Assembly (NCBI GenBank): GCA_031292145.1
Contig: JARLHR010000074.1
Location: 31,376-95,375 of the forward strand
Source of the DNA: Clostridium sp.
GTDB taxonomy: Bacteria; Bacillota; Clostridia; Clostridiales; Clostridiaceae
DNA length: 64,000 nt
Direction: 5' to 3'
Below the pieces are notes generated by a model. That model had not been told where the DNA came from. It searched no databases and was given only the letters and a program-made list of their open reading frames with translations. A program made the translations under genes and the position numbers. This document shows, piece after piece, positions 8,330 to 17,455 of the stretch (position 1 is the stretch's first letter; each line of letters begins with the position of its first letter).

Positions 8330-8727
8330 ATAATAGAAAAAATAAATCCACAGGCGAAAATAATTGGAGAAGTTTTAAATAAAATAGATTTTAGTGAAAT
8401 AATAAATTTTGAGAAAAATATAAGAATATGTGAAGAAAATGAAATCATAGTTGATGAAAAATAATCATATAATAATCTAACTAATGTAAGTAATAGGAAT
8501 CAAATAACCAAAAATTATTTGATTCAGAAGAAAAAGAAAAGCATCTTCACAATTATAAGTTAACTGGCAAAAATAATTTAAGAAAGTGCATTCAATTTCA
8601 TTATGTATCTGGAAAACTTGCAATAAGTGATATGAGTTAATAAAAAATGGTATATATGCGAATTAATGAAAGTAACATAAATAAAAATAAGTTAAATTAC
8701 TTTATAAATAATCTAATGGGTATTTAG
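8330..8727 (+). pseudogene. Decayed COG0523 (CobW-like) GTPase, C-terminal remnant
   Basis: Stretches match the C-terminal half of the intact GTPase at 56001-56981, for example translated INPQAKIIGEVLNKIDFSEI here against INPYAKIIRETLNEIDFSEV there, then NYKLTGKNNLRKCIQFHYVS, which joins two regions separated in the intact gene. In-frame stops (TAA near 8462 and TAA near 8639) and internal deletions break the frame, and the 5' half with the GTP-binding motifs is missing. The remnant begins just after repeat copy 2 and ends before the GTPase-permease fusion gene, exactly where the intact GTPase sits in the other cassette. It is therefore a dead paralogue, not a new gene. Confidence 0.85.
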
Positions 8728-8736
8728 GGGTGAAAT

Positions 8737-10350
8737 ATGAGTATAAAAGTAGAAATAGTTATAGGATTTCTTGGATTTGGGAAAACAAGGTTTATAAATT
8801 CTATGTTACAAAGTGAAGAATTACAAAATGAAATTATTGTAGTTATTCAAGATGAGTTTGGAAAATGTGAAATAATTGATAACTTAAATAATCAAAAACA
8901 ACAAAGCCAAATTATAGTAATAAAAAATGAGGAGGATAAAGAAATCAATGCAGATTATATAAAAAAAATTATAAAGGAATATATTCCGGACAGAATTTTT
9001 ATTGAAGTAAATGGTATGAAAAATTCTACTAATATTATTAATATATTTAATGAGAAAGGTATAAAAAAATTATGTGAAATTGATGATATAATAAGTGTAA
9101 TTGATGTAATAAAATTCCCCATGTATTTTAGAAATATGAAAAGTATGGTTAGCACTCATATTTTCAATAGTGAAACCATAATATTAAATAATGTAGATGC
9201 ATTAAAAAAGAAGGGATTTTCAAGGTTACAAAAAGAAATTAAAAGTATTAATGAAACAGCTAATATACTTAAACACGTTAATATAATAAATAAACGAGAA
9301 CCAAATGAAGATGAGTATGTTGAGATAAAGAAGAATAATTATTTTGTTTTAAAAACTTTGCTCAATTTTACTTTTTTTATATTTATATTTATCTACCTAA
9401 TTACAATGACAACATTGGATAATAACGTGTATAGTGAATTCTTAGATAAATTCAAAAAATTTTATAATGTATTTATAAGTATATTGATTCAAGGTTTTCC
9501 TTTCATTCTTATTGGAAGTTTTGTATCAGCAATAATTCAAATTTGTATATCAAAAGATAAGCTCATCAAAATATTTCCAAAGAATATTTTTTTATCATGT
9601 ATAGTTGCAGCCTTTGCAGGATTATTATTTCCTATATGTGATTGTGGGACTATCCCCGTTGTTAGAGGACTGATGAAAAAGAAAGTACCTATGGCTGCTG
9701 GAGTTACATTTATGTTAGCAGCGCCAATAGTAAATCCAATAGCGATTGTCTCAACTATATATGCTTTTCAAGGAATGAAATCTGTAGTAATTTATAGGGT
9801 AATTGCAGGTATAATAATTGCAATTTCAGTAGGACTTATTATGCAATTTTGTACAAAGAAAGATGAAGATATTTTAAACAGTAGTGAAGAAATAGGCGAA
9901 TGTGATTGTGGATTTTGCAATGATGACTATGGGGATAACAAAAGTAAATTAAAAAAGGTAAGAGCTGTATTTGTTCATGCAGGAGATGAATTTTTTAATG
10001 TAGGAAAATTTATGATTCTAGGAACATTTTTATCTAGCATTTTTCAAAATGTAGTATCATTAAATAATAATATGTATATTTCAAATGATAATAGGATTTC
10101 ACTTTTGATTATGATAGCATTGGCTTTTTTACTTTCAGTATGTTCAACATCAGATGCTTTTATTGCTAAGAGTTTTTTAAAGCAATTTTCAATAAATTCT
10201 GTAATGGGATTTCTAGTAGTTGGACCTATGTTAGATGTTAAGAATACAATTATGCTTTTTGGCAGTTTTAAAAAGAAATTTGTATTAAAGTTAATACTTA
10301 TTATTCTTGTAGTATCGTTTGGAGTTTTGATTAATTGTAAATTATCGTAG
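8737..10350 (+). CDS. COG0523-like GTPase domain fused to YcgR-type permease (UPF0718/DUF318), copy 1
   Basis: A 537-residue fusion. Residues 1-195 resemble a G3E/COG0523 GTPase: P-loop GFLGFGKT, strand VVIQDEFGKCEI and the IFIEVNGM segment. The CxCC metal motif of metallochaperones is absent. From about residue 200 come roughly eight membrane helices of the UPF0718 permease family, with PICDCGTIPVVRGLMKKKVP and LAAPIVNPIAIVSTIYAF. A Cys-rich loop (ECDCGFCNDDYGD) lies between helices. SD AGGGGTG precedes the ATG. It is closely similar to 57009-58622. A metal-export or metal-uptake role coupled to GTP hydrolysis is plausible but unproved. Confidence 0.82.
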   Translation: MSIKVEIVIGFLGFGKTRFINSMLQSEELQNEIIVVIQDEFGKCEIIDNLNNQKQQSQIIVIKNEEDKEINADYIKKIIKEYIPDRIFIEVNGMKNSTNIINIFNEKGIKKLCEIDDIISVIDVIKFPMYFRNMKSMVSTHIFNSETIILNNVDALKKKGFSRLQKEIKSINETANILKHVNIINKREPNEDEYVEIKKNNYFVLKTLLNFTFFIFIFIYLITMTTLDNNVYSEFLDKFKKFYNVFISILIQGFPFILIGSFVSAIIQICISKDKLIKIFPKNIFLSCIVAAFAGLLFPICDCGTIPVVRGLMKKKVPMAAGVTFMLAAPIVNPIAIVSTIYAFQGMKSVVIYRVIAGIIIAISVGLIMQFCTKKDEDILNSSEEIGECDCGFCNDDYGDNKSKLKKVRAVFVHAGDEFFNVGKFMILGTFLSSIFQNVVSLNNNMYISNDNRISLLIMIALAFLLSVCSTSDAFIAKSFLKQFSINSVMGFLVVGPMLDVKNTIMLFGSFKKKFVLKLILIILVVSFGVLINCKLS

Positions 10351-10436
10351 GAATACTCAAAAATAACAGAATAATATGGTTTGTATACCATTTAGTTATT
10401 TTTCAATACTTTAAGATTGATTGAAAGAGGTAGTAT

Positions 10437-11294
10437 ATGAAAAAATTAAATTTAGACACTATTGTAAAGATATTAATATTACTTGGCTTTTCATTATTTT
10501 ATTTTAGAATTATTATAAATAATGAAATATTGATGTATGTACATCCAAGAATTGTTCCATTTGTAGTTTTAGGAATGATAGCTATGTTTGTAATTGCATT
10601 ATTTTTAATTAAAGATAGCTTTCATAATAAAAAGAAAAAATTTAAGTTTAAGAACTATGTAATTTTTATAATTCCACTAATTATGATATTTTTTATGCAA
10701 AGTACTAATGCAAATTCTGCAATCAAAACTAGTGATATAAACACTAGTTCCAATATTACATCAAATAATAATTTGGGTAATAGTTCAAATGATACTTCAA
10801 ATAATACTTCTAATCAAGGTAACAATATAAACAATAAATTAACTTCTGCTAACTCCACATTCGAGATATATGGTGGAAAAACTGAAAGTGATGGGCAGGG
10901 TACAGTTGACAAAAAAGAACTAGATATAAAAAATAATGTTATAGAGGTAGATGCTAAAAATTTTGTAGTTTCCCTTGATGAGATTCTAGGAAACCCAGAT
11001 AAATATGACGGAAAAGAAATAGAGATAACAGGATTTGTATATAAAGATAAAGACTTAAAAGAAAATGAATATATAATAGGAAGATTTATGATGATCTGCT
11101 GTGCAGCTGATATGCAGATTGCTGGAATCAGATGCGATAGTAATAATTTAGAATCTTATGATAGTGACACTTGGATAAAAATAAAAGGAAAAATTAAGAA
11201 GGATACTTTTGAAGGTGAGGTAGATCCTCTTATAGTAGTTGAACATGTAGAAAAAGATCTTAATCCAGATACTTCATATGTATATCCTTTTTAA
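10437..11294 (+). CDS. TIGR03943/YcgQ-family membrane protein, copy 1
   Basis: A 285-residue protein with two or three N-terminal helices (residues 10-90) starting MKKLNLDTIVKILILLGFSL, and a soluble C-terminal domain (about 165-285) with ITGFVYKDKDLKENEYIIGR and the conserved Cys pair FMMICCAADMQIAGI. The family is usually encoded next to UPF0718 permeases (YcgR/YcgQ in Bacillus), as here 86 bp downstream. Between the parts lies an Asn/Ser/Thr-rich linker (residues about 100-150) that is longer than in the paralogue at 58699-59439. The function is unknown; the Cys pair and the context suggest metal handling. Confidence 0.82.
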   Translation: MKKLNLDTIVKILILLGFSLFYFRIIINNEILMYVHPRIVPFVVLGMIAMFVIALFLIKDSFHNKKKKFKFKNYVIFIIPLIMIFFMQSTNANSAIKTSDINTSSNITSNNNLGNSSNDTSNNTSNQGNNINNKLTSANSTFEIYGGKTESDGQGTVDKKELDIKNNVIEVDAKNFVVSLDEILGNPDKYDGKEIEITGFVYKDKDLKENEYIIGRFMMICCAADMQIAGIRCDSNNLESYDSDTWIKIKGKIKKDTFEGEVDPLIVVEHVEKDLNPDTSYVYPF

Positions 11295-11445
11295 AAAGTA
11301 TTAAAAAAATGATAAATGTCAATTAATGCTATGTGCTTTTGTAAGTAAATTTAATAGTCTAGAGTTTATCTCAAAATGATGGTAATTCAAATATAAAAGG
11401 GATGTATATCCAGACTAATTAGGATATGCTTCTCTTTTAATAATG

Positions 11446-11510
11446 TTAAGGCACAATCAGAAAAATAATAGGCCAGTATTCTTGTCTATTATTTTCCTTA
11501 ATGTGTGCCC
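11446..11510. repeat. Dispersed inverted-repeat element, short form (copy 3)
   Basis: About 65 bp: TTAAGGCACAATCAGAAAAA, then TAATAGGCC, a short loop, GTCTATTATTTTCCTTAATG and TGTGCC. It lies in the 305-bp convergent gap between the TIGR03943 gene and mntH, where it could terminate both transcripts. The rest of the gap holds nothing recognisable. Confidence 0.8.
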
Positions 11511-11599
11511 AAAATAAACATCAAAAGAGTCTTTATTTCTAAAATTAATAAATTTAAATATAAAATGGTACGTATTTATGTCTTTAAGATAATATAATA

Positions 11600-12907
11600 T
11601 TAAGCATTACCTGTAAAGGTTAGAAATAATAGCACTGCATTCAGTACAATTATGCAAGTAGCTATTAGAACACCTAAGAAACGTACAGATGTCTTATTAA
11701 CTAAAATACCCATTAAATCTTTACGTTTAGCTATAATTAACATTTGTATTATTGGAAATGGTAAAATAAAACTAAGTGCAACTTGGCTTAAAACAAGAGC
11801 ATTCATTGGATTAATTCCAAGTGTTATTATAATCAAAGCTGGCAGCATGGTTATAAGTCTTCTGACATTTACAGGTATGCTTAAATTAACAAACCCCTTC
11901 ATTATTGTTTGTCCAGCCAGTGTTCCAACAGCAGAGGATGATAGTCCTGATGCAAGTAATGCGATTCCAAAGGCACCACTTGATAAAGAACCCAATAAAG
12001 GTTGTAGCGATTGATGAGCTTGTTCCATTGTATCTACTAACATTCCATTTCTATAAAAAACTGCTGCTGATACTACAACCATTGCAGCATTAACAACAAA
12101 TGCAATATTCATAGCTATACCAATATCTATTTTTTCCATTCTTAAATGTCTTAGTTTCCCTTCATCTGACGAATCAGTAATTCTGTGCTGAACTAAATGT
12201 GAGTGTAAATATATTACATGAGGCATAACTGTTGCACCAAGCATTCCAACAGCAATTAATACAGCTTCACCATTAGGCAATATTGGAATTATTGTATGAA
12301 TGCCTACTTGAGTCCAATTAGGCTTAGCAAGAAATAATTCTATTGTATATGCAATACTTATTACAGCAACAAGTATTGATATTATGATCTCAATAGATTT
12401 CTGACCATATTTCTCCATATAACAAATTATAAATGTTATAAGTCCAGTAAGAAGTCCTGCGTATATCATAGGTATATTAAACAATAAATATAATCCTAAT
12501 GTTCCACCGAGAAACTCTGCTAAATCTGTTGCCATAGCTCCTATTTCTGCAATAATCCAAAATATCCAGTTTACGGACTTAGGGAATACTTTAGCACACA
12601 TTTCAGGGAGGTTATGACCTGTAGCTATCCCGAGTTTGGCAGACATAGTCTGTAAGAATATAGCCATTAAGTTACTCCACAAAATTACCCAAATGAGTAT
12701 ATAGTTGAATTGTGATCCTGCACTGATATTAGTAGCAAAATTTCCTGGATCAATATATGCTACGCTAACAACAAAAGCCGGTCCTAAAAACTTTAATAAT
12801 TCTTTTAACTTACTTGATTTTCTTATTATATTATTTGTTTCTCTTTTCAAAGTAAAAAGTTTTTCTGAAGATACATCAATATCTCCTACGGTTAGTTCTT
12901 TTTTCAT
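11600..12907 (-). CDS. mntH: Mn2+ transporter MntH (NRAMP family)
   Basis: The 435-residue protein has canonical NRAMP motifs: TM1 YIDPGNFATNI (Asp53, Asn56) and TM6 GATVMPHVIYLHSHLVQHR, plus EIGAMATDLAEFLGG. These residues bind Mn2+ or Fe2+ in the family, and transport is proton-coupled at the cytoplasmic membrane. I chose the ATG at 12907 (MKKELTVGD) because the SD AAGGA lies 11 bases upstream; the ATG codons at 12919 and 12916 overlap or touch it. The gene is monocistronic and convergent with the TIGR03943 gene. It contrasts with the Mg2+-type NRAMP at 6979-8220. Confidence 0.93.
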   Translation of the reverse strand: MKKELTVGDIDVSSEKLFTLKRETNNIIRKSSKLKELLKFLGPAFVVSVAYIDPGNFATNISAGSQFNYILIWVILWSNLMAIFLQTMSAKLGIATGHNLPEMCAKVFPKSVNWIFWIIAEIGAMATDLAEFLGGTLGLYLLFNIPMIYAGLLTGLITFIICYMEKYGQKSIEIIISILVAVISIAYTIELFLAKPNWTQVGIHTIIPILPNGEAVLIAVGMLGATVMPHVIYLHSHLVQHRITDSSDEGKLRHLRMEKIDIGIAMNIAFVVNAAMVVVSAAVFYRNGMLVDTMEQAHQSLQPLLGSLSSGAFGIALLASGLSSSAVGTLAGQTIMKGFVNLSIPVNVRRLITMLPALIIITLGINPMNALVLSQVALSFILPFPIIQMLIIAKRKDLMGILVNKTSVRFLGVLIATCIIVLNAVLLFLTFTGNA

Positions 12908-12975
12908 AAAATACATCATCCTTATTAATTAAATTTTTCGTATACTTAAAAAATAGTTAGTAATAGTTAATAGTG

Positions 12976-12989
12976 TTAGTCTAAACTAA
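12976..12989. promoter_or_regulatory. Candidate MntR/DtxR-type operator upstream of mntH
   Basis: TTAGTCTAAACTAA is a 14-bp imperfect palindrome (6 of 7 pairs) about 70 bp upstream of the mntH start, in the 310-bp divergent region shared with the hemerythrin gene. Position and TTAG...CTAA ends fit a metal-dependent DtxR-family repressor site, but the match is short. Confidence 0.3.
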
Positions 12990-13218
12990 TTTATTTTTCT
13001 AATATAAACTATGTAGTAGTTAAAAGAAATGTTACAATAAAGTAATTATTTTGTTTGCTTAAGCATATAATGTCATTAACAGAAAATTTGGCAAAGAATT
13101 TACATTAATATTTGTAAGCAATAAACTATATAATCTATGGTTTACAAATAACTTATTGCTATGGATTGGAAAAGAAAGCGATTTTTATAAAATTAATATG
13201 AAAAGGTAGTGATTAGTA

Positions 13219-13881
13219 GTGAGTACAAATACTGAACAAAATAATGAGAAAAAAACAGAGGTTTCGCCTACTGAAGATCTAATGCGAGAGCATGGAGTTT
13301 TACATCGTATACTATTGATTTATAATGATTCATTAAAACATTTGAAAAGACAAAAAGTAAATAATCAGATAAATATTTATTTTATTATTTATAATATTGC
13401 TTCTATAGCACATGAATTTATTGAAGGTTACCATCAAAAACTAGAGGAACAATATGTTTTTCCAAGATTTTTACAAAATGTTCAGTATATTAAACTTATA
13501 AACACACTTCTTAATCAACATAATGCAGCTTATAACTTAACAGAAAATATACTTTATTTTTCATCAATAAAAAATATAAAGTATTTTGAAAATAGTCTAC
13601 AATTAATACCATTATTAGAATCATATATAAGCATGTATGATCCTCATTCTGCCCGTGAAGATACAGTTATTTTTCCAGCTTTTCATGAATTAGTAACAGA
13701 AGAAAAATTTAAAGAATTAGGAGAGCGCTTTGAGGAAATAGAAGAACAAAAATTTGGTAAGGACGGATTTAAACATATAGTTAATGAAGTTAGTCAAATT
13801 GAGAAAATATTAGGTATTTATAATTTGGCTCAATTTACACCAATAGAAATAAGCCTTACAGATAAACCACATGAATTCTAA
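13219..13881 (+). CDS. Hemerythrin-like (HHE) cation-binding protein
   Basis: The 220-residue protein starts at GTG behind AAAGGT. Its all-helical sequence shows the HHE pattern: MREHGVLHRILL (helix 1), HEFIEGYHQKLEEQYVFPRF (helix 2), NQHNAAYNLTE (helix 3) and DPHSAREDTVIFPAFHEL (helix 4). These His, Glu and Asp residues fit a di-iron centre of the hemerythrin family, used for oxygen or NO sensing and scavenging or for iron-centre repair. It is cytoplasmic with no signal peptide. It is transcribed divergently from mntH with a shared 310-bp region. The exact physiological role is unknown. Confidence 0.88.
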   Translation: MSTNTEQNNEKKTEVSPTEDLMREHGVLHRILLIYNDSLKHLKRQKVNNQINIYFIIYNIASIAHEFIEGYHQKLEEQYVFPRFLQNVQYIKLINTLLNQHNAAYNLTENILYFSSIKNIKYFENSLQLIPLLESYISMYDPHSAREDTVIFPAFHELVTEEKFKELGERFEEIEEQKFGKDGFKHIVNEVSQIEKILGIYNLAQFTPIEISLTDKPHEF

Positions 13882-13890
13882 ACTTATGTG

Positions 13891-14093
13891 GTGACTTACC
13901 GAAATCATAAATATTTTTATTCCAAAGGACTATGAAAATGTCGCTGAAGGTTCTAAGTTATAGGTTGTACCCACTTTAGCATGTTCCCACTTTAAGAGTG
14001 ACAAACTAAAGTGGAACAACCTACAACTAAGAACCTTTAACAGCTCATTTTCAAATGCCTTCTTCATAAAAATATTTATGATTTCTAGTGAGG
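13891..14093. repeat. Long imperfect palindrome of about 200 bp
   Basis: The left arm from ACTTACCGAAATCATAAATA to CCCACTTTAG pairs with a right arm from CTAAAGTGGAACAACCTACA to GAAATCATAAATA-type sequence read on the other strand. About 88 bp per arm match at roughly 85% by eye, around a 24-bp centre. The ends differ from the TTAAGGCACA-type elements, so this is another family, possibly a MITE. It follows the hemerythrin stop codon by 9 bp. The 67-codon minus-strand frame across it is only a by-product. Confidence 0.75.
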
Positions 14094-14316
14094 AGATCCT
14101 CTTATAATTTAGGAAATATGTAACTATGTTCATCTAATAACTACAACATGAGATTTACTTATTTGCTTAAATAATAAAATATAATTATACAATTTTAATT
14201 GTAGTTACTTCAATTGTTATACAATTAAGATAGGAAATAACAATATGTAGAATTAATAACTGGTATATAAATAATTTTATTATCTTAAACTATGCTTAGA
14301 AAGTTTAATGTTTACA

Positions 14317-14483
14317 TTAAGGCACAATCAAAAAAATAACAAGTCCATCTGCCAAGCCTATTTTTTCATCATGCTACGTCAGCATATTGCCCTAATAGGC
14401 CCGCTATGAGACCAATATGCTTTCTTGCCTGATGAAAAATAATCATGGCATTTTGGACTTGTTATTTTCTTTCATGTGCCTAA
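14317..14483. repeat. Dispersed inverted-repeat element, long form (copy 4)
   Basis: About 167 bp beginning TTAAGGCACAATCAAAAAAA, then TAACAAGTCC, and ending GGACTTGTTATTTTCTTTCA then TGTGCCTAA. Internal sequence (CATCATGCTACGTCAGCATA, CCCTAATAGGCCCGCTATGA) is shared with the other long copies. It lies 20 bp before the phytase start codon, so it must be part of, or replace part of, that gene's promoter region. The stretch 14094-14316 before it is AT-rich with nothing recognisable. Confidence 0.85.
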
Positions 14484-14503
14484 TACGAAAGAAGGAATTA
14501 TGA

Positions 14504-16963
14504 TTGCGTAAAAATTTTAAAATATCTATTATATTAACGGTGCTAATATCTATATTTTTATCTTTTGGGGCTAATAAAAATGTTATAGCTCAGACACCTG
14601 CTGAAAATAATGTCCATCTTATTTTTGATTCGTTAGGTTACATTAATGTTGTTCCAAGAGAATTTCGTAAAACCACAGATTTAACAGCTATAAAAGATAA
14701 TAAAAATTTAAATCTTAATGGTTTGGAGAAATTAAATATTTCTGGAAGTCAGCAGTTTTCTGAACATAACCTTCCTCTTTTAATAGAGGCTATAGGAACT
14801 TCATTGCCAATAACAGTGGTAGATTTGAGACAGGAATCTCATGGATTTATTAACGGACTTCCAGTAAGCTGGGCTGATTTAAAAAATAATGCCAATGTAG
14901 GCTTGACTAGGGAGCAGGTTTTAGAAGATGAGGCTAATAAATTAAAAAGCATTAAATTAAATGAACCTATAACTTTGTATAATAGGCCTAAAGATGTTAT
15001 AGTACCAACAAAAGTTCAAGATGAAAATGAACTTGTTAAGTCTAAAAATTTATCTTACAATCGAATAACAGTTAGAGATGGCGGAATACCTTCTGATGAT
15101 ATGGTTGATTATTTTATAGAATTTATAAAGAATCAAAAGGAAAATTCATGGCAGCATTTTCATTGTAAAGAAGGGGAAGGAAGAACTACAACCTTTATGA
15201 TTATGTATGATATGCTTAAAAATTATAAAGAAGTTAGTGCTGATGATATTATTAATAGACAAATAGCATTAGCAAGATTTGATGAAGCCCATGATAAATC
15301 TTTTCGTAACAAAGAAAGGATTGATTTTTTAAATAAGTTTTATAATTATTGTAAAGCTAATGGAGATTCCTTTAATACAAAATGGAGTGAGTGGAAAAAA
15401 ACAGCTGCTACTGATAATGCAGCTGCTTTCCATGCTTACCATATGTCAAATATAACTTCTAGTTATATAAAAAATACTGTAATTCCTAAGTTTTTATATG
15501 TTGCCAATCTGGATTCGATGACACCAGGTGAAAGAACAATGGTTGCTAGCCTTCAAGGGCTAGCTAATAGCCATTGTTCTTTTCAAATATATACACTTAA
15601 TTCTTCTCAGTCAGATTATAAAATATGGCTAGAGGATTTAAAAAATAATTATAAAGTTTCTTATGAAGTAATATCAGATCCATGGAAATTATTAAATATA
15701 TACAAAGATTATATAAATGGATATGTACTTTATAGCAATAAAACATCCAAGGATCCTTCTATTAATAATGCTTGTTCTTTTGCATCCTTAAATAATGCAA
15801 TAGTTATTGATGAGACTATGGAGCCTAAAATAAGGCAGATGAATATAAAGCTTAGGGGAGACTGCAGAAATACAGATGAAAGCTGGGCTTATAATAATTT
15901 ATGGAATAAAGGACTAAATCATTCAACAGTAATAGAGCTTTCACCTGACAAAGCAGCAGCTTTAAGGGATTATGCCATAATGACTAAGTCATTGGTATTT
16001 TATGAAGACAGTATAGATAAAACAACGCTTCGAGATAAGATATTTTATTCTATGGATGGTAATTCTACCTGCTTAGGGTGGGGGCCAGACGAATTTATTA
16101 ATGTAAGTACAGCATCTAAATATGGTGTAAGCGTAGTTGCTGCAGACTGGTCATATAATTTAACTACTTTAAGTGCGTTTCCATCAAGTCCTATCACAAA
16201 AAGTTCTTTATTAGAGATTCCTAAAGAAGAAAATGTTCATTATGTTACTTTTATAATGTCTGATGGAGATAACCAGCAGTGGAATCTTGGAACTAATTAT
16301 GATTCTAATAAATGGTTTGGTTATCATGATAGGAATAAGCTTGCTTTAGGATGGTCTATGAGCCCATCTTTATATTATTTAGCTCCTACTGTTTTTGACT
16401 TATACTATAAAAGTATAAGTAATGAAAATCAAAATAATAATTTTATTGTATCACCATCTGGAAATGGGTATATGTATCCAAGTAAATTTCCTAGAAATAA
16501 ATTAAATACATATATTAAGACATTAAATGATTATATGAAAGAAGTGGATGAAAAGTATGTAGCTATAATAGATGAGTCTTCTTTTAATAATATTAGACTT
16601 TGGGATAAGTTTACTGAAAAGTCTAGTATCCAAGGATTATTTTATCTTGATTATCATAGGCATGATAAGTTTCAAGGAAAAATTTTATGGTCCAATAATA
16701 AACCTATAGTATCTTGTAGAGATTTACTTTGGGATTCACTTGAAAATGAAGATGAATTAGTGGAAAAAATAAATGATAGAGTTATTTCAGGTCAAATAAA
16801 TGTATCCAGTCCTGAGGCATATACTTTTGTTTATGTTCATGTTTGGAGCAAAGGTGTTAGTAATGTTGAAGAAGTTATAAATAAATTAAAGCAAAATTCT
16901 AATATAAGAATAGTGGCTCCTGAAATTTTTATGGAACTAATAAAGAAAAATGTTAAGCCTTAG
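14504..16963 (+). CDS. Secreted PTP-like phytase fused to GxGYxYP domain protein
   Basis: An 819-residue exported protein from a TTG start behind GAAGGA. The signal peptide spans residues 1-30 (cleavage probably after VIAQ or nearby). Residues about 35-290 resemble cysteine (PTP-like) phytases, with the P-loop H220-C-K-E-G-E-G-R followed by TT, which fits the HCx5R catalytic loop. Residues about 320-815 form a second domain with PSGNGYMYPSKFP at about 650-663, the signature of the GxGYxYP family, thought to resemble glycoside hydrolases. The first part should cleave inositol phosphates; the second has no known reaction. The pairing suggests attack on a phosphorylated or glycosylated inositol compound. 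No anchor is seen, so it is probably secreted. Confidence 0.85.
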   Translation: MRKNFKISIILTVLISIFLSFGANKNVIAQTPAENNVHLIFDSLGYINVVPREFRKTTDLTAIKDNKNLNLNGLEKLNISGSQQFSEHNLPLLIEAIGTSLPITVVDLRQESHGFINGLPVSWADLKNNANVGLTREQVLEDEANKLKSIKLNEPITLYNRPKDVIVPTKVQDENELVKSKNLSYNRITVRDGGIPSDDMVDYFIEFIKNQKENSWQHFHCKEGEGRTTTFMIMYDMLKNYKEVSADDIINRQIALARFDEAHDKSFRNKERIDFLNKFYNYCKANGDSFNTKWSEWKKTAATDNAAAFHAYHMSNITSSYIKNTVIPKFLYVANLDSMTPGERTMVASLQGLANSHCSFQIYTLNSSQSDYKIWLEDLKNNYKVSYEVISDPWKLLNIYKDYINGYVLYSNKTSKDPSINNACSFASLNNAIVIDETMEPKIRQMNIKLRGDCRNTDESWAYNNLWNKGLNHSTVIELSPDKAAALRDYAIMTKSLVFYEDSIDKTTLRDKIFYSMDGNSTCLGWGPDEFINVSTASKYGVSVVAADWSYNLTTLSAFPSSPITKSSLLEIPKEENVHYVTFIMSDGDNQQWNLGTNYDSNKWFGYHDRNKLALGWSMSPSLYYLAPTVFDLYYKSISNENQNNNFIVSPSGNGYMYPSKFPRNKLNTYIKTLNDYMKEVDEKYVAIIDESSFNNIRLWDKFTEKSSIQGLFYLDYHRHDKFQGKILWSNNKPIVSCRDLLWDSLENEDELVEKINDRVISGQINVSSPEAYTFVYVHVWSKGVSNVEEVINKLKQNSNIRIVAPEIFMELIKKNVKP

Positions 16964-17311
16964 ATTAAAACATGCTTCAAAATATAATTATCCATTTACA
17001 TTAAATAGTACAATGAACAATACACCTATGAATGAAAGCTTAATGAGAAAGGATACAGCTATTGAAACTGATACAAGTGATTTTACCCCTGATGACTGGG
17101 TTAGGTATAGCACACCATTAGTTGATCGTGCCTTGGAAGAATTTAAGGAAGGCAACAATCCTGAACACTATATCAAGAATTTATAGTAGCAGGCATACTT
17201 GTTGGTTTAGGAAAGAAACCAGAGGAGGCTATTGAACAAGTTCAAGAGTGGGAAAAAACAGGGACTTCTAAGTTATTAACTAGGAGTAAAATGAGTAGAT
17301 ATTTTGATTAA
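16950..17311 (+). pseudogene. Frameshifted gene of unknown function
   Basis: A frame of 78 codons begins inside the end of the phytase gene and stops at 17184-17186. Reading on one base back from 17183, a second open piece continues to TAA at 17309-17311 (IVAGILVGLGKKPEEAIEQV then QEWEKTGTSKLL). Joined, the pieces read LVDRALEEFKEGNNPEHYIK then N, a join residue and IVAGILVGLG, which looks like one protein broken by a single-base deletion near 17180. I do not recognise the family. There is no ribosome site at the first ATG, so the 5' end may also be lost. Confidence 0.5.
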
Positions 17312-17354
17312 AATAATAATATAACTTGAGAAAATAATATTCCCCCAAATAAGG

Positions 17355-17395
17355 AAACATCAACGTTTTATACCTTGCAAACGTTGATGTTTATT
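17355..17395. terminator. Bidirectional intrinsic terminator
   Basis: AAACATCAACGTTT and AAACGTTGATGTTT form a perfect 14-bp stem over a 10-base loop, with A/T-rich flanks on both sides. It lies between the broken gene and the convergent aspartase gene. Confidence 0.75.
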
Positions 17396-17455
17396 AATTT
17401 GGTGATTGATATGTGGACGGACCTATGGATCAAGAACTAATTATATGTAATTAGT

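Noticed and set aside
13930-14133. Minus-strand frame of 67 codons
   Set aside because: It is contained in the long palindrome and has no ribosome site or family likeness.
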